Positions 7,271-16,655 of a stretch of 43,315 bases of DNA are shown here, piece by piece. The translations under genes were made by a program, and so were the position numbers. The notes below the pieces were generated by a model. It worked only from the letters and a program-made list of their open reading frames with translations. It did no database searches and had not been told where the DNA came from. Location of the stretch: the NCBI GenBank assembly GCA_000771265.1, contig JDUB01000021.1, forward strand, positions 1 to 43,315, in the 5' to 3' direction. This DNA is from Bifidobacterium thermophilum DSM 20210. Its GTDB lineage: Bacteria; Actinomycetota; Actinomycetes; Actinomycetales; Bifidobacteriaceae. Each line of letters opens with the position of its first letter. Within the stretch, counting starts at the first letter, position 1.

Positions 7271-9021
7271 AGTTCATTCACCAGCTCTCTGAAATACGAG
7301 GTCTCCTCGCGTTCCGCAAGCGGAACAACGAGTCCACGGTCAAGCATGCGGTTCCCGTTCTCGCATGCGGTTTCCGATATCATGCAGCATGAATGGCATG
7401 CCGCGCCGTTAGAGTTCTTGCCGGCAGGGAGCGTGTTCATGCATTCCGGGTCGTTCGTGCATACCAGAGCCTCCTGAAACGCGTCCCGCATGAGGTTTGT
7501 CATCTGGTCTGCCGTACCGAGTTCCACGAGACCGCCGAGAGATCCTTCCTTGTCAGAGCTCCCTGTGTAGAGCAGGATGCCTGCCATGTTGTCGCCGAAG
7601 TAGATTCTCTCCCTGATTGCCGAAGAGGAATAGCCTGACGACATGGCCATCTGCTTGATGAGCAGGTGGGAGAATGTGTGCATGAGAACGTAAACAGCAT
7701 CACGATCTGTCTTTATCGTCCACCCCTTGGAGCCGCAGTACTCCCGGTAGGAAGCGACATACTTCTCTGAGATGTTCTTTACGTGCGGATTGCTCAGCCA
7801 TTCATTGAGTGTCTGCCTGTTGAATTCGATGAAGATTCCCTCGCCGTTGACTTCCACGGCGGGAAGCCAGCGCTCGTTCTTGCCTTTGCTCAGATAGACC
7901 ACATTAGGTTGATTATCCGCATCAGGGTCAGGCGAATCAACTCGTGTGAATCCCAGAAGCACGCGCACCTCACGCAGCCTCGTTATACGGATGATTCGGC
8001 TGAAGTAGCGGCTGAAGTATTCTGGCAGTAAATCTTCCTCTGCCTTGAAATGCTTCTTGTTGGACTGATAGGTCGGATCATCGTGATGAGTTATGGCTTC
8101 GTACTCCATTCGCTTGATTTCCGTAAATTCCCGGATGTTGTTCATGCGCCGCTCGTAAGCTTCATCAAATTGCTCGCGGGTATATCTGGAGAAGTATTCT
8201 TCATAAATCTGTTGAAGGCCGTCTTCTTCGGTCCCGCCGAGTCTGACCGCTATCTTCTTCGCCTGCTCGATATCCCGAAGATGTTCGTCTATCAGGTTGT
8301 ACAGCGGGTTGATCCACGGTGGAATGGATATGGCGCTCCTGGTCACGGCAAAGTATACGTTCGATGCGCCGCGCTGTGATGGGATGACTGGCTTTTCGCA
8401 GTGTTCAGGTCTGCTGTTCGGCCGAAACGGGTGCGTGCCACGGCATGACAGCCCTTCAAAGTTCTGTGCCTGCGTGGCGCCGCTCATGCTTCTCTTTGCG
8501 CCACAGAAGCACTCCACCCACATGTCTGACAGAGTTGACGTATTTCCTGTGGAGTACATTCTCAGCCTGCCGTTGCAGCTGGTATCTCCGTGATGAGCCC
8601 ACCATCTCCAAGGGAAATCAGACATGTGTCCGTTTTCGCAGATGGTGATGAAACGTGCCGGGTAAGCCTTTCTTCCGCAGTCCGGGCAGGTCACACCGAA
8701 TTTCAGATACTTCTTCAGGTCGAAAGATTCACTTGCATCGAAAAGCCGTCCGCACTTGAGATTGGAGCATACATGCCAGCGCGGGAACGATTGCACGGGT
8801 ATGTCATGCGCAAAGGATGTTCTCGGCATGTAGAAAGCATCCACGTTCAGGTAGGAAGCAAGTCTGCCGTCTACAATCCTCATTCCTTTGTCTTTCCAGT
8901 AAGGGATATCCAGAATGGTGACGGAATCCTTAACCGCATCCACAATAGAACCGGGGCCGAAGGTCGTGATGATCTGGTTCGGATGAAGCTCGCCAAGTTT
9001 ATTATTGTCATATCCAGCCAT
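7252..9021 (-). CDS. drmB: DISARM protein DrmB (DUF1998)
   Basis: 589 residues starting MAGYDNNKLGELHPNQ. The ATG at 9021 has GGAGGA upstream, so I reject the longer frame to 9120, which lies inside drmA. N-terminal zinc-type cysteines CSNLKC (about 84-89) and CPDC (about 113), then 'ITICENGHMSDFPW' and more cysteines (CFCGAK). The C-terminal DUF1998 domain contains 'HTFSHLLIKQMA' and a cysteine cluster CHSCCMISETAC. DrmB partners DrmA in DISARM, and the pair binds and loads on DNA. The start is one base after the drmA stop, so translation is coupled. Confidence 0.92.
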   Translation of the reverse strand: MAGYDNNKLGELHPNQIITTFGPGSIVDAVKDSVTILDIPYWKDKGMRIVDGRLASYLNVDAFYMPRTSFAHDIPVQSFPRWHVCSNLKCGRLFDASESFDLKKYLKFGVTCPDCGRKAYPARFITICENGHMSDFPWRWWAHHGDTSCNGRLRMYSTGNTSTLSDMWVECFCGAKRSMSGATQAQNFEGLSCRGTHPFRPNSRPEHCEKPVIPSQRGASNVYFAVTRSAISIPPWINPLYNLIDEHLRDIEQAKKIAVRLGGTEEDGLQQIYEEYFSRYTREQFDEAYERRMNNIREFTEIKRMEYEAITHHDDPTYQSNKKHFKAEEDLLPEYFSRYFSRIIRITRLREVRVLLGFTRVDSPDPDADNQPNVVYLSKGKNERWLPAVEVNGEGIFIEFNRQTLNEWLSNPHVKNISEKYVASYREYCGSKGWTIKTDRDAVYVLMHTFSHLLIKQMAMSSGYSSSAIRERIYFGDNMAGILLYTGSSDKEGSLGGLVELGTADQMTNLMRDAFQEALVCTNDPECMNTLPAGKNSNGAACHSCCMISETACENGNRMLDRGLVVPLAEREETSYFRELVNELCQVEI

Positions 9022-9022
9022 A

Positions 9023-12000
9023 TTATTCCTCCGTGTCGTAGTAGTACATGTTCGCAGCACTTTCAACATCTCGCATTGATCGCAGCGTAGGCTTCTCGTT
9101 TTCAATATGGGGCTGCTCATAACCGTTCATCAGCCTGCTGTATTTCTCAGTGCCCACAACGTAGTAGCGGAGAGGCCTAGCCTGGGCTGATGCCGCCTGA
9201 AGTTTCCACCAGTCGATGAACTGGTCGATTTCCTCGCAGGCGTCTTTTCTTGCCGATGGCTTGACGGTATCAATACGGTCAAGAATCATTTCCTTTACCG
9301 CATTAATCTGCCCCGGCGTCAAGGAACCTATTGCCGCCGCATCCTCATTGTTTGCCATTTCCGGATAAAGCAGTCTTATTGCAGAAATCACGAGGGCATG
9401 AAGTACGCGGTCGCGCGCTCTTGCGGAGAACGGCGTGGCAGTCGTTCCCTCCACAAACCGATAGAGCTGCGAATGGTAGCCCGTGAAGTTCTCGTAATGC
9501 GAGAGATCTCGCGGCCGGTATGCGTTATACAACGTCACGACGAGACCGGGATGAGCACGACCGATACGGCTCGTTGCCTGAATGTACTCGGAGTTCTGCT
9601 TCGGCTGACCGTCCACGACCATGAGCCCGAGTCGGTCAACATCCATGCCGACCGCGATCATGTTTGTGGCGACGGCCGTATCAAGGCAGTCGCGGGACGT
9701 ATATGGAGCTTCGAGCTGAGTGAGTTTCTCCGGTATCTGCCAGGATGGCATTCTTGAGGTGATTTCCACGTTGTTACCTGCATTGAGATAACGCTGCTTT
9801 GGATTGCCGTACTTCTTCCTGATCACATACATGCGCTTCGGAATATCGTCCTGGAGAAGTCTGACCGCGCCACCGAGCTCACGGATGCTGTTGAAGTATC
9901 CGATCAGGCTGTAGTACGGGTCTATGACATCCTTATACTCCTCCTGCTGAGAGAGGTTATAGACGTCCTGCAGGATGATGGCATAGGTTCTCAGGAGCGT
10001 GGTCTTCAGAGACTGTCCCGGAGCACATATTCCGACATACTTTCTGAACGGATCTTCATCAACCGGAATCTCCCGGATGAAGAAGCTGTCGCCGAGCTCA
10101 AAGCCGTTCGGCGGGAACTGCGTAGTATTTTTCCTTGCGTACAGGCTCTTTGCCTGGTTGTCGGCGTTCTTGATTGTTGCCGTGGAAACCACATACTTCG
10201 GCCTGATACCGTCGTGCGTACACATATCCTCGATGATGGTCTCATATGCACCGTAGACGGTTCCAAGAGGCCCCGTAATGAGATGCAGCTCATCCTGGAT
10301 GATCAGCTCCGGTGGAAGGAACGGCTTCACCAGAGTAATGGTCGCTGCAGGCAAAACAGCCGTTTTCCTGTGCTTCGGATGCTTCGCTCCGATTGCAATG
10401 TAGCCGTCACGACTGCATTTGCGATCAACACGACCAAACAGGGTGTTCGTGTTCACATCCCACGGAAGCCTTGCGAACTTGTCGACGGTTGACAAAATGA
10501 TGGTCGGGCACTTCGCATAGATTTCTTCATCGACCAGGTAAACCGGAATGGAAATACGTTCTCCCGGATTCTTGTATTTGTAGAACATGCAGTGTACGTC
10601 CGAGCAGTGAATCTCCACTGTTTTTCTGTCCGTGTCGATATCAAACTCGTCTTTTGTGAGTGGCTTTCCGCAGAACGGGCAGGTTAGGAGCTGCCTGTAA
10701 ATCAGATTTCTTCGATTCCGCGCCTCGTAAGGTTTGTCTGGTTTCTCTAACAAGTCGTCGAATCTGTTCGGAGTCACACCTCCGCCGACCCAGAAACCGA
10801 TGCTGATGGGTTCCGTGCCGTACTTCGGATAATTCTTCTGCCTCACAAGTTCTGCGGCAACAACCATCTTCGTAATGCGATCACGCTGCTGAGTCGTAAG
10901 CAGGCGAAGTGTATAGCGGAGGATGATGGTCACACCTCCGTCGCGATTGTATTCGTCAGACGCAGAGGCACGAAGCCGCCTGTTGGCGATGGTGAATGCC
11001 ATGAGTCCAAGATATGCCTCCGTCTTTCCGCCGCCGGTCGGGAAGTAGAGCAGGTCGACAATCTCCCGCTCCGGATCTTCCGGGTGCACGATTCCCTTGA
11101 GGTTCATCAGAATGAAGGCAATCTGGAACGGTCTCCATGCGAATTCGTTCTCCGATTTTCTGGGATCGACGAACTCCTTGAAGTTGCATTCGATTCCCTG
11201 ACCATGCTTCTTCGAATAATTCTTGATGCTGTTCTGCATGTAGATTACAGTGTTCATGAAGCTGAACGCCTCAAAGGAGATATCGTCCGTCTCGATGACG
11301 CGGATGCCTTCCCGGATTCTGCGCAGGGCATCCCTGCAGTGACCGATGACGGCATTCCCGACCTTCTCTACAAACTTCGGGTCGCTCATTCTGGAGCTGC
11401 CGACAAGTGTGTCATTAATCCACTTCTCATAAGAGTCGGCAAGCGTGTTCAGCTTCTGAATGGTTTCCGCTTTCTTACCCTTCGCCGCCATCTGCGAGGT
11501 CGAGAAGAACTTAGGATCAAAGCCCTTGAGTGCGGCACTGACACCCGGATACTCGTATTCTGGGATAAAAGCAGCTTCAACATAGTCGGTTCTGCCATTC
11601 TCAGCTTTTCCCCATACGGCGGCGCAGCCTCTTCCGCGTCCCATAATCGGACGCTGTTTGAAATAGAACTCGTCGGTGGAGAGAACATCCCTGCAGATGT
11701 GTTCGGCAACGAATACAGCAGAATCGTCCTCTGCATGTGCCTTGAGTCCGACCTGGAACATGAGTCCCTCGACGTCGCTGGACGGATTGCTCCGCTTGTT
11801 CACGACATAGGCGGTGACGAGGGAATACCCGTTCTTCAACGGAATGCGGGATACATGGACGTGAACGTTCGAATCCTGAACAAGCTGATATTCTTTCGTA
11901 CGTCCGAAGTCACTGAACTTCAAATGAACGGTTTCCTTCTCGGGAATCCGCTTGTAAACAGTGCGACTGCGTTCCTTTTCTTCCTTGTCAATGTACTTTT

Positions 12001-12364
12001 CAGTTGATTTCGTATAATCGCCCCAGGTTACATCCAGGCAGATGCCGTCGAGACTGCTTTCCACATAGAAGCTGATGCCGATGGATGACGGAAGCTGGAA
12101 TTTCGTAGTGGATATCGGCTCGTTGTCGTCATCCTCACCGGCAGTGAAGTCCTCGTTCTTTTCGTAGTCGACGTCCGCTTCGATTTCCTGTTCGTTCTCG
12201 TCCGGCACATTCTCGTCACGCTGTGGCTCGAGCATGCCGACGATATAGGCATAGCGCGGATTCTCGCCCAGAACCTCCTCCGGAGAAAGCGGACCGATCA
12301 GATCGGTTCTGATTGCGTCTATGATTTTCTGCCGGACCTCGGCGTACTTGAATCTGTCAGGCAT
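9023..12364 (-). CDS. drmA: DISARM helicase DrmA
   Basis: 1113 residues, a normal length for DrmA. Walker A 'YFPTGGGKTEAYLGLMAF' about residue 437, DExH-like 'LIIQDELHLITGPLG' about residue 687, helicase motif VI 'QATSRIGRAHPG' about residue 928, and a zinc pair CPFCGKP about residue 562. The N-terminal 150 residues are acidic. In DISARM, DrmA with DrmB senses incoming DNA and translocates. Its ATG overlaps the Res stop by one base (TAATG), so the two are translationally coupled. No frameshift or missing motif is seen. Confidence 0.93.
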   Translation of the reverse strand: MPDRFKYAEVRQKIIDAIRTDLIGPLSPEEVLGENPRYAYIVGMLEPQRDENVPDENEQEIEADVDYEKNEDFTAGEDDDNEPISTTKFQLPSSIGISFYVESSLDGICLDVTWGDYTKSTEKYIDKEEKERSRTVYKRIPEKETVHLKFSDFGRTKEYQLVQDSNVHVHVSRIPLKNGYSLVTAYVVNKRSNPSSDVEGLMFQVGLKAHAEDDSAVFVAEHICRDVLSTDEFYFKQRPIMGRGRGCAAVWGKAENGRTDYVEAAFIPEYEYPGVSAALKGFDPKFFSTSQMAAKGKKAETIQKLNTLADSYEKWINDTLVGSSRMSDPKFVEKVGNAVIGHCRDALRRIREGIRVIETDDISFEAFSFMNTVIYMQNSIKNYSKKHGQGIECNFKEFVDPRKSENEFAWRPFQIAFILMNLKGIVHPEDPEREIVDLLYFPTGGGKTEAYLGLMAFTIANRRLRASASDEYNRDGGVTIILRYTLRLLTTQQRDRITKMVVAAELVRQKNYPKYGTEPISIGFWVGGGVTPNRFDDLLEKPDKPYEARNRRNLIYRQLLTCPFCGKPLTKDEFDIDTDRKTVEIHCSDVHCMFYKYKNPGERISIPVYLVDEEIYAKCPTIILSTVDKFARLPWDVNTNTLFGRVDRKCSRDGYIAIGAKHPKHRKTAVLPAATITLVKPFLPPELIIQDELHLITGPLGTVYGAYETIIEDMCTHDGIRPKYVVSTATIKNADNQAKSLYARKNTTQFPPNGFELGDSFFIREIPVDEDPFRKYVGICAPGQSLKTTLLRTYAIILQDVYNLSQQEEYKDVIDPYYSLIGYFNSIRELGGAVRLLQDDIPKRMYVIRKKYGNPKQRYLNAGNNVEITSRMPSWQIPEKLTQLEAPYTSRDCLDTAVATNMIAVGMDVDRLGLMVVDGQPKQNSEYIQATSRIGRAHPGLVVTLYNAYRPRDLSHYENFTGYHSQLYRFVEGTTATPFSARARDRVLHALVISAIRLLYPEMANNEDAAAIGSLTPGQINAVKEMILDRIDTVKPSARKDACEEIDQFIDWWKLQAASAQARPLRYYVVGTEKYSRLMNGYEQPHIENEKPTLRSMRDVESAANMYYYDTEE

Positions 12365-15027
12365 TAGTCCTCCTCCTTTATCGGATGAGCTGTTCCGAGC
12401 GTGTATTTGCAGGTGTTTCCGGGATGAATGTTGTCATCGGAGATGAGCCGGTACTCCCATGTCTTGTGGTCAGGATCGGCCGTTGTGGCGAAAGTGCACC
12501 ACCTGATGCCTTCGCGCGCCTTGGAAACAACCTCTTCGTTGTTCACTTCATTGAGCGCCTTGACCTCGACCATGTATTTCCCGGTCGTCGTCTCCACGAG
12601 AAAATCAGGGTTGTACTGCTGACCGGCTTTCCAGAACAGGCCGAGCTGGTTCAGCGGCGGCTTGATCCAGCGAATCACGTCCGGATCCTCCTCCAAGATG
12701 ATGGAGAAGAGCCTCTCCGTGTCACTGTCGAAGGCATTCGCCGGATAGTACGACTTCTTGTAGCCTGTGAAGAGATACTTCTTTATGTTGCTCTTGTCCG
12801 TGAACGGCTTGTCGTAGCGCACCTGTCCGTCCTTCTTCACGCTCTTGACGAACTTGCGGAAGACGATGAGATCCTTCTGGACGATGTGGACGTCCTGCGT
12901 CTTTCTGTCCATGTGTGCGTAAATCTGTTTTTTGATATCGTTCACAATCAACCCGGCATAGCGGCGGACGATTTTCTTCTTTTCCTCCTCGTCTCCGGGT
13001 ATCTGAGCAAGATACTGTTCCACAACGTCGATGATGAAGTCGGCGTCGTCGTAGGAAAGCTCGCTGATGGAATCGAGCAGCATGCATGCCAGAGTGTTCC
13101 TGGCATCCTCGACCTCGAGCGCCTGCGCGTCCACAACCGTCAGAAGGTGCTGGTTGATTGCATCGAAGCGCTCGATCTTTGCTGTGGCAACCTCGAAGTC
13201 CTGTATGGTCCGCTTCACTTCAAAGCGGTTGAACTTCACCTCGGAAGTCGTCTGTACGAGGATCTTCGGCACAGATATGGCTTTCGCCGAGTATTCTGTA
13301 ACCGTCTTCGTGAATTCCTCCTGCGTCATCGGGCGCTTGCCGGTCTGGCCTTTCACAGCGTCTGGTGCGGTGTCAGAAACCGTCTGATTTGCGACTGCCT
13401 GTTGAGTCCCGCGGGTCTGCATGGCTTCCGGCGCTACGTCAAAAAGACTTAGCTGGTTGGGATTATCGGACTTCCTGTTCTTCTGCTGCGAGGCCATGAA
13501 GTTCTTGACATATGCCTGATAGATTTCAAGCTGTGTCTGCGGATTGCGCACCTGATCGAAGGATTTGATTCCAGCTGACGTGATTGCCTCGTCGACGAAC
13601 GAAAGCTGTCCCTCCTCGAAGGTGCTCGATACGTCCACGGACTCCGAATCCTCAACACCGGACTTGTCCAGATCACGATAGCGGAAGATGTCACTGTTCC
13701 TGATTTCATCAACAAGCTCCCGGTAGTGGTCGTGCGCCACGATATCGAGCGTGTCCAGATCCTCGTTGCCGGTCTGCTCACCGAACGGGAGACGCAGGCC
13801 GCGCCCGATGGTCTGCATGGCAAGGATGTCGCTCTTAGCGGCGTTGAGCGGGATGATGGTGAACAGGTTGTTGACATCCCAGCCTTCCTTCAGCTTGTAG
13901 ACGTGCAGAACGATTTCTATCGGGTTTGCCGCGCTCTCGATGGAGAGAAGAAGCCGGACGTTCTTCTCAGATTCCTCGCCGGTCTGCTTCGAGTGGATCT
14001 CGATAACTTTTCCCTTGTACTTTCCATTCATGAAATCATCGCTGTCTATCAGAGCGCGGATTTTCTTCGCATGATCCGTGTCCTTGCAGGCTATAAGTAC
14101 GATCGGTTTTACATAGTCGAGTTCATTGTTGGCGCAGTATTCCCGAAGAACGATCTTCCGGTGCTCGTGCAGTGTGAGTCCGTCGCGGATCTTCATCTCC
14201 TCAATATCGTCCTGACTGTACCCGGCGATGTTGGAGCGTCCCATGACAACCGGAATCTTCAGATACCCTTCGGCTGCTCCGCGTGCCACGTCATAGGAGT
14301 AGATGATGTTTGAAGGAGATTTCGGTGTGGCCGTGAATTCCAGTCCCAGAATGGGTTTCAGGTAATTGATGGCCTTCATGGAGGCTGGGGCGTAGTAATG
14401 ATGTGCCTCGTCCATGCAGATGACGATGTCGTCGAACTGTGCCAGCACATCCGCAAAGGAAGCACCGAGTGTCTCCTTGAATTTGTAGAAGTTGAATTGC
14501 GTGTCGGTCTTGCTGTTGAAAATTTTCCCGATGTTGAAGATGAAAAGCTGAATCTCTGGCATCTGATCAACAAAGAGAGAGCCCTGCTTGTACATCACCG
14601 GGTACTGATCGTAGTTCTCGCCGTCCCAGACTCGAGGTCTGCCCATCTCAGCCTCGAGCCCCTTGAAGATGTACTTCGGGTGCGCAGGGTTGGATTCATT
14701 GCGCAGCTTGTCATAGATGGTGTTTCCCGGTGCGAGGATGAAGAAATGCTTGTATCCTTTTGTCTTGTACAGATAGTAGATGCAGGCTCCCATCAGGCGT
14801 GTCTTGCCGATCCCAGTTGCCATGTTGTAGCAGAAAGACGGGAAGTCAAACTTCGCCCTAACCTTCCTGTTGTTCTCGCTGTATTCAGATGCCGCCGCCT
14901 CAATGGTTTCCTTGTTATCGCGCTTGTAGTCACAGTGGGTGCTGATGGCGTCAAGATAGGACAGAGCCTCTTCCTGCGGCGTTCTCAGGCTCATGGCGTA
15001 CTTTATTCTGTTGACGATTCCTGACAT
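12364..15027 (-). CDS. type III restriction enzyme Res subunit (helicase-nuclease)
   Basis: 887 residues. Walker A 'NMATGIGKTRLMGACIYYL' at about 69-85, DEAH box 'IVICMDEAHHYYAP' about 205, 'LEFTATPKSP' motif III, and motif VI 'AMQTIGRGLRLPFGEQTG'. The C-terminus carries a PD-(D/E)XK nuclease core 'NPDFLVETTTGKYMVEVKA' at about 804-822, as in type III Res proteins. Res cuts after collision or communication of enzymes at unmethylated sites and needs Mod for recognition. Mod is directly upstream with no gap between its stop and this ATG, and drmA overlaps the Res stop by one base. A complete Res inside a DISARM operon is unusual: class 1 and class 2 DISARM as I know them do not include it. Confidence 0.88.
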   Translation of the reverse strand: MSGIVNRIKYAMSLRTPQEEALSYLDAISTHCDYKRDNKETIEAAASEYSENNRKVRAKFDFPSFCYNMATGIGKTRLMGACIYYLYKTKGYKHFFILAPGNTIYDKLRNESNPAHPKYIFKGLEAEMGRPRVWDGENYDQYPVMYKQGSLFVDQMPEIQLFIFNIGKIFNSKTDTQFNFYKFKETLGASFADVLAQFDDIVICMDEAHHYYAPASMKAINYLKPILGLEFTATPKSPSNIIYSYDVARGAAEGYLKIPVVMGRSNIAGYSQDDIEEMKIRDGLTLHEHRKIVLREYCANNELDYVKPIVLIACKDTDHAKKIRALIDSDDFMNGKYKGKVIEIHSKQTGEESEKNVRLLLSIESAANPIEIVLHVYKLKEGWDVNNLFTIIPLNAAKSDILAMQTIGRGLRLPFGEQTGNEDLDTLDIVAHDHYRELVDEIRNSDIFRYRDLDKSGVEDSESVDVSSTFEEGQLSFVDEAITSAGIKSFDQVRNPQTQLEIYQAYVKNFMASQQKNRKSDNPNQLSLFDVAPEAMQTRGTQQAVANQTVSDTAPDAVKGQTGKRPMTQEEFTKTVTEYSAKAISVPKILVQTTSEVKFNRFEVKRTIQDFEVATAKIERFDAINQHLLTVVDAQALEVEDARNTLACMLLDSISELSYDDADFIIDVVEQYLAQIPGDEEEKKKIVRRYAGLIVNDIKKQIYAHMDRKTQDVHIVQKDLIVFRKFVKSVKKDGQVRYDKPFTDKSNIKKYLFTGYKKSYYPANAFDSDTERLFSIILEEDPDVIRWIKPPLNQLGLFWKAGQQYNPDFLVETTTGKYMVEVKALNEVNNEEVVSKAREGIRWCTFATTADPDHKTWEYRLISDDNIHPGNTCKYTLGTAHPIKEED

Positions 15028-16644
15028 TTACCGCACCTTGCTTTCAAAATTGCACTTGTCCAGGAGATCCTTCGGGATCTTCTTCACCTCGATGTTGTCC
15101 GGCAGGATCATATCCGACTGGATCTTCGTGGCGTAGATCAGAAGAGACTGCCCCTCGTCGAGATGCTGCGACAGGGAGCGGATGTACTCCGCGTTCACGA
15201 ACTCCGTGGTCACATGGATAAACCGCTTCTCGGAAGAGTGCCCGCAGAATACATCCTGTTTCTTATATTTGAAGCCCTCAATTTTACAGATGGCCTCGCA
15301 GAGCATGTCAAAAGTGTACGTTGGATTGATCTGGTAAACAGGCAGCTTGTCATTCTTCACCAGAAGGCTCGGAGCAAGCTCATAAAAGTGGTAGCCGCCG
15401 CCACCCTGCCAGTTGACCTTCTGTGAGATACCGGTCTTATCTCCGTTTATAACATTATCCATACGAACCTTGCAAAGGGTGTATGCATGATCACCCATCT
15501 CAATCCCTATCCATCGACGATTCATTTTATGCGCTGTTGCAGTTGTAGAACCGCTCCCTAAGAATGAATCAAGCACCCAATCATCTCTGTTAGAGAAGTA
15601 ACGGATGATCATTTCAATTAGCGCTTCTGGCTTTTTCCCGCTTCTAAATTCAACGCCTCCTTCATGTCTGCAATTTCCAAAGCTCCCTGCCAAGTCGTAA
15701 AAACCACCTATTGGTTTTTTTCGCTTAATCTTTTCAGCCTCTAATTTATCTATCGGCACACCTTGATAATATTTGCCCTTCGTTGCCCCCTGCCTTTTGG
15801 GCCCTGTAAAGTAACGATAGTCATATCGGTCATCGCCAATTCCATAGACTTTATAAAGAACCCCATAACCATCTTCTTCATAACGACCGTTGAGATAATC
15901 TCTGAAAAACCTACCAGACGAATTACCGTCTAAAATCGTACCTGTAGCCCATATTTCTTTTAAGCCATATTCATCACCCTCGGTTTTTTTTATTATCTTG
16001 TACTCGTTTTTCTCGAAAACCGTAACCTTCTTCCCGCCTAATGTGATTTCTTTTCCTGTACCAAGTTCTTCTATTGCATAGATGAACTTGTCGTACCCAA
16101 CCTCGTCATAATCAAAATTAGGAGTTGCCTCAGGAGATTTCCGATATACGAATACTTGCTCAATTTCTTTATGGAAATCCATATCGGACTTTAACGTCTT
16201 ATCTGGATAACGAACACGGATATAAAGGCTCGTGAGATAGTTCGACCTTCCAAAAATCTCGTCGAGCACCACCTTCAAATAATGACTTTCAGAGTCATCA
16301 ATATGGCAGCAGAGAAATCCATCATCTGCCAACAGACTATGCAGCAGCAGGAGTCTTCTTCTCATTAGTGAAAGCCATATACTGTGCTCTACATCATCGT
16401 CATAATATTCAAACGCACTCCCCGTGTTGTATGGCGGATCGATGTAGATGCACTTGATCTTCCCAGCAAAATCCTGCTGCAGCGCCTGGAGCGCAATCAG
16501 GTTGTCGCCGTGAATCAGCATGTTCTCACTTGCAGGATCACCATAAGACTTTTCCTTATCCTCGATAAGGATACGCGGTTCAACCGGCTTCTCCTCGTCG
16601 TACTTGCCGACCCATGTCAACTCGAGTTTTCCTTTTTTCTGCAT
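15028..16644 (-). CDS. type III DNA methyltransferase Mod subunit (beta-class N6-adenine)
   Basis: 538 residues starting MQKKGKLELTWVGKYDEEKP. The catalytic motif IV 'YIDPPYNTGSAFEYY' (about 66) precedes the SAM-binding motif I 'DSFLGSGSTTATAHK' (about 355), the order of beta-class amino-methyltransferases, with 'NMLIHGDNLIALQAL' just before. The central ~200 residues between them would form the target-recognition domain and are AT-richer than the flanks, as expected for a variable, swapped segment. It would methylate adenine and guide Res. It has a TAGGAG ribosome site and starts 11 bases after the SNF2 gene stop. It takes the place that an adenine methylase (DrmMI) holds in class 1 DISARM but is from a different methyltransferase group. 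Confidence 0.9.
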   Translation of the reverse strand: MQKKGKLELTWVGKYDEEKPVEPRILIEDKEKSYGDPASENMLIHGDNLIALQALQQDFAGKIKCIYIDPPYNTGSAFEYYDDDVEHSIWLSLMRRRLLLLHSLLADDGFLCCHIDDSESHYLKVVLDEIFGRSNYLTSLYIRVRYPDKTLKSDMDFHKEIEQVFVYRKSPEATPNFDYDEVGYDKFIYAIEELGTGKEITLGGKKVTVFEKNEYKIIKKTEGDEYGLKEIWATGTILDGNSSGRFFRDYLNGRYEEDGYGVLYKVYGIGDDRYDYRYFTGPKRQGATKGKYYQGVPIDKLEAEKIKRKKPIGGFYDLAGSFGNCRHEGGVEFRSGKKPEALIEMIIRYFSNRDDWVLDSFLGSGSTTATAHKMNRRWIGIEMGDHAYTLCKVRMDNVINGDKTGISQKVNWQGGGGYHFYELAPSLLVKNDKLPVYQINPTYTFDMLCEAICKIEGFKYKKQDVFCGHSSEKRFIHVTTEFVNAEYIRSLSQHLDEGQSLLIYATKIQSDMILPDNIEVKKIPKDLLDKCNFESKVR

Positions 16645-16655
16645 ATCTGTATCTC

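Noticed and set aside
9023..9120. Longer drmB start at 9120
   Set aside because: The extra 33 residues lie inside drmA and a GGAGGA site directly precedes the ATG at 9021.
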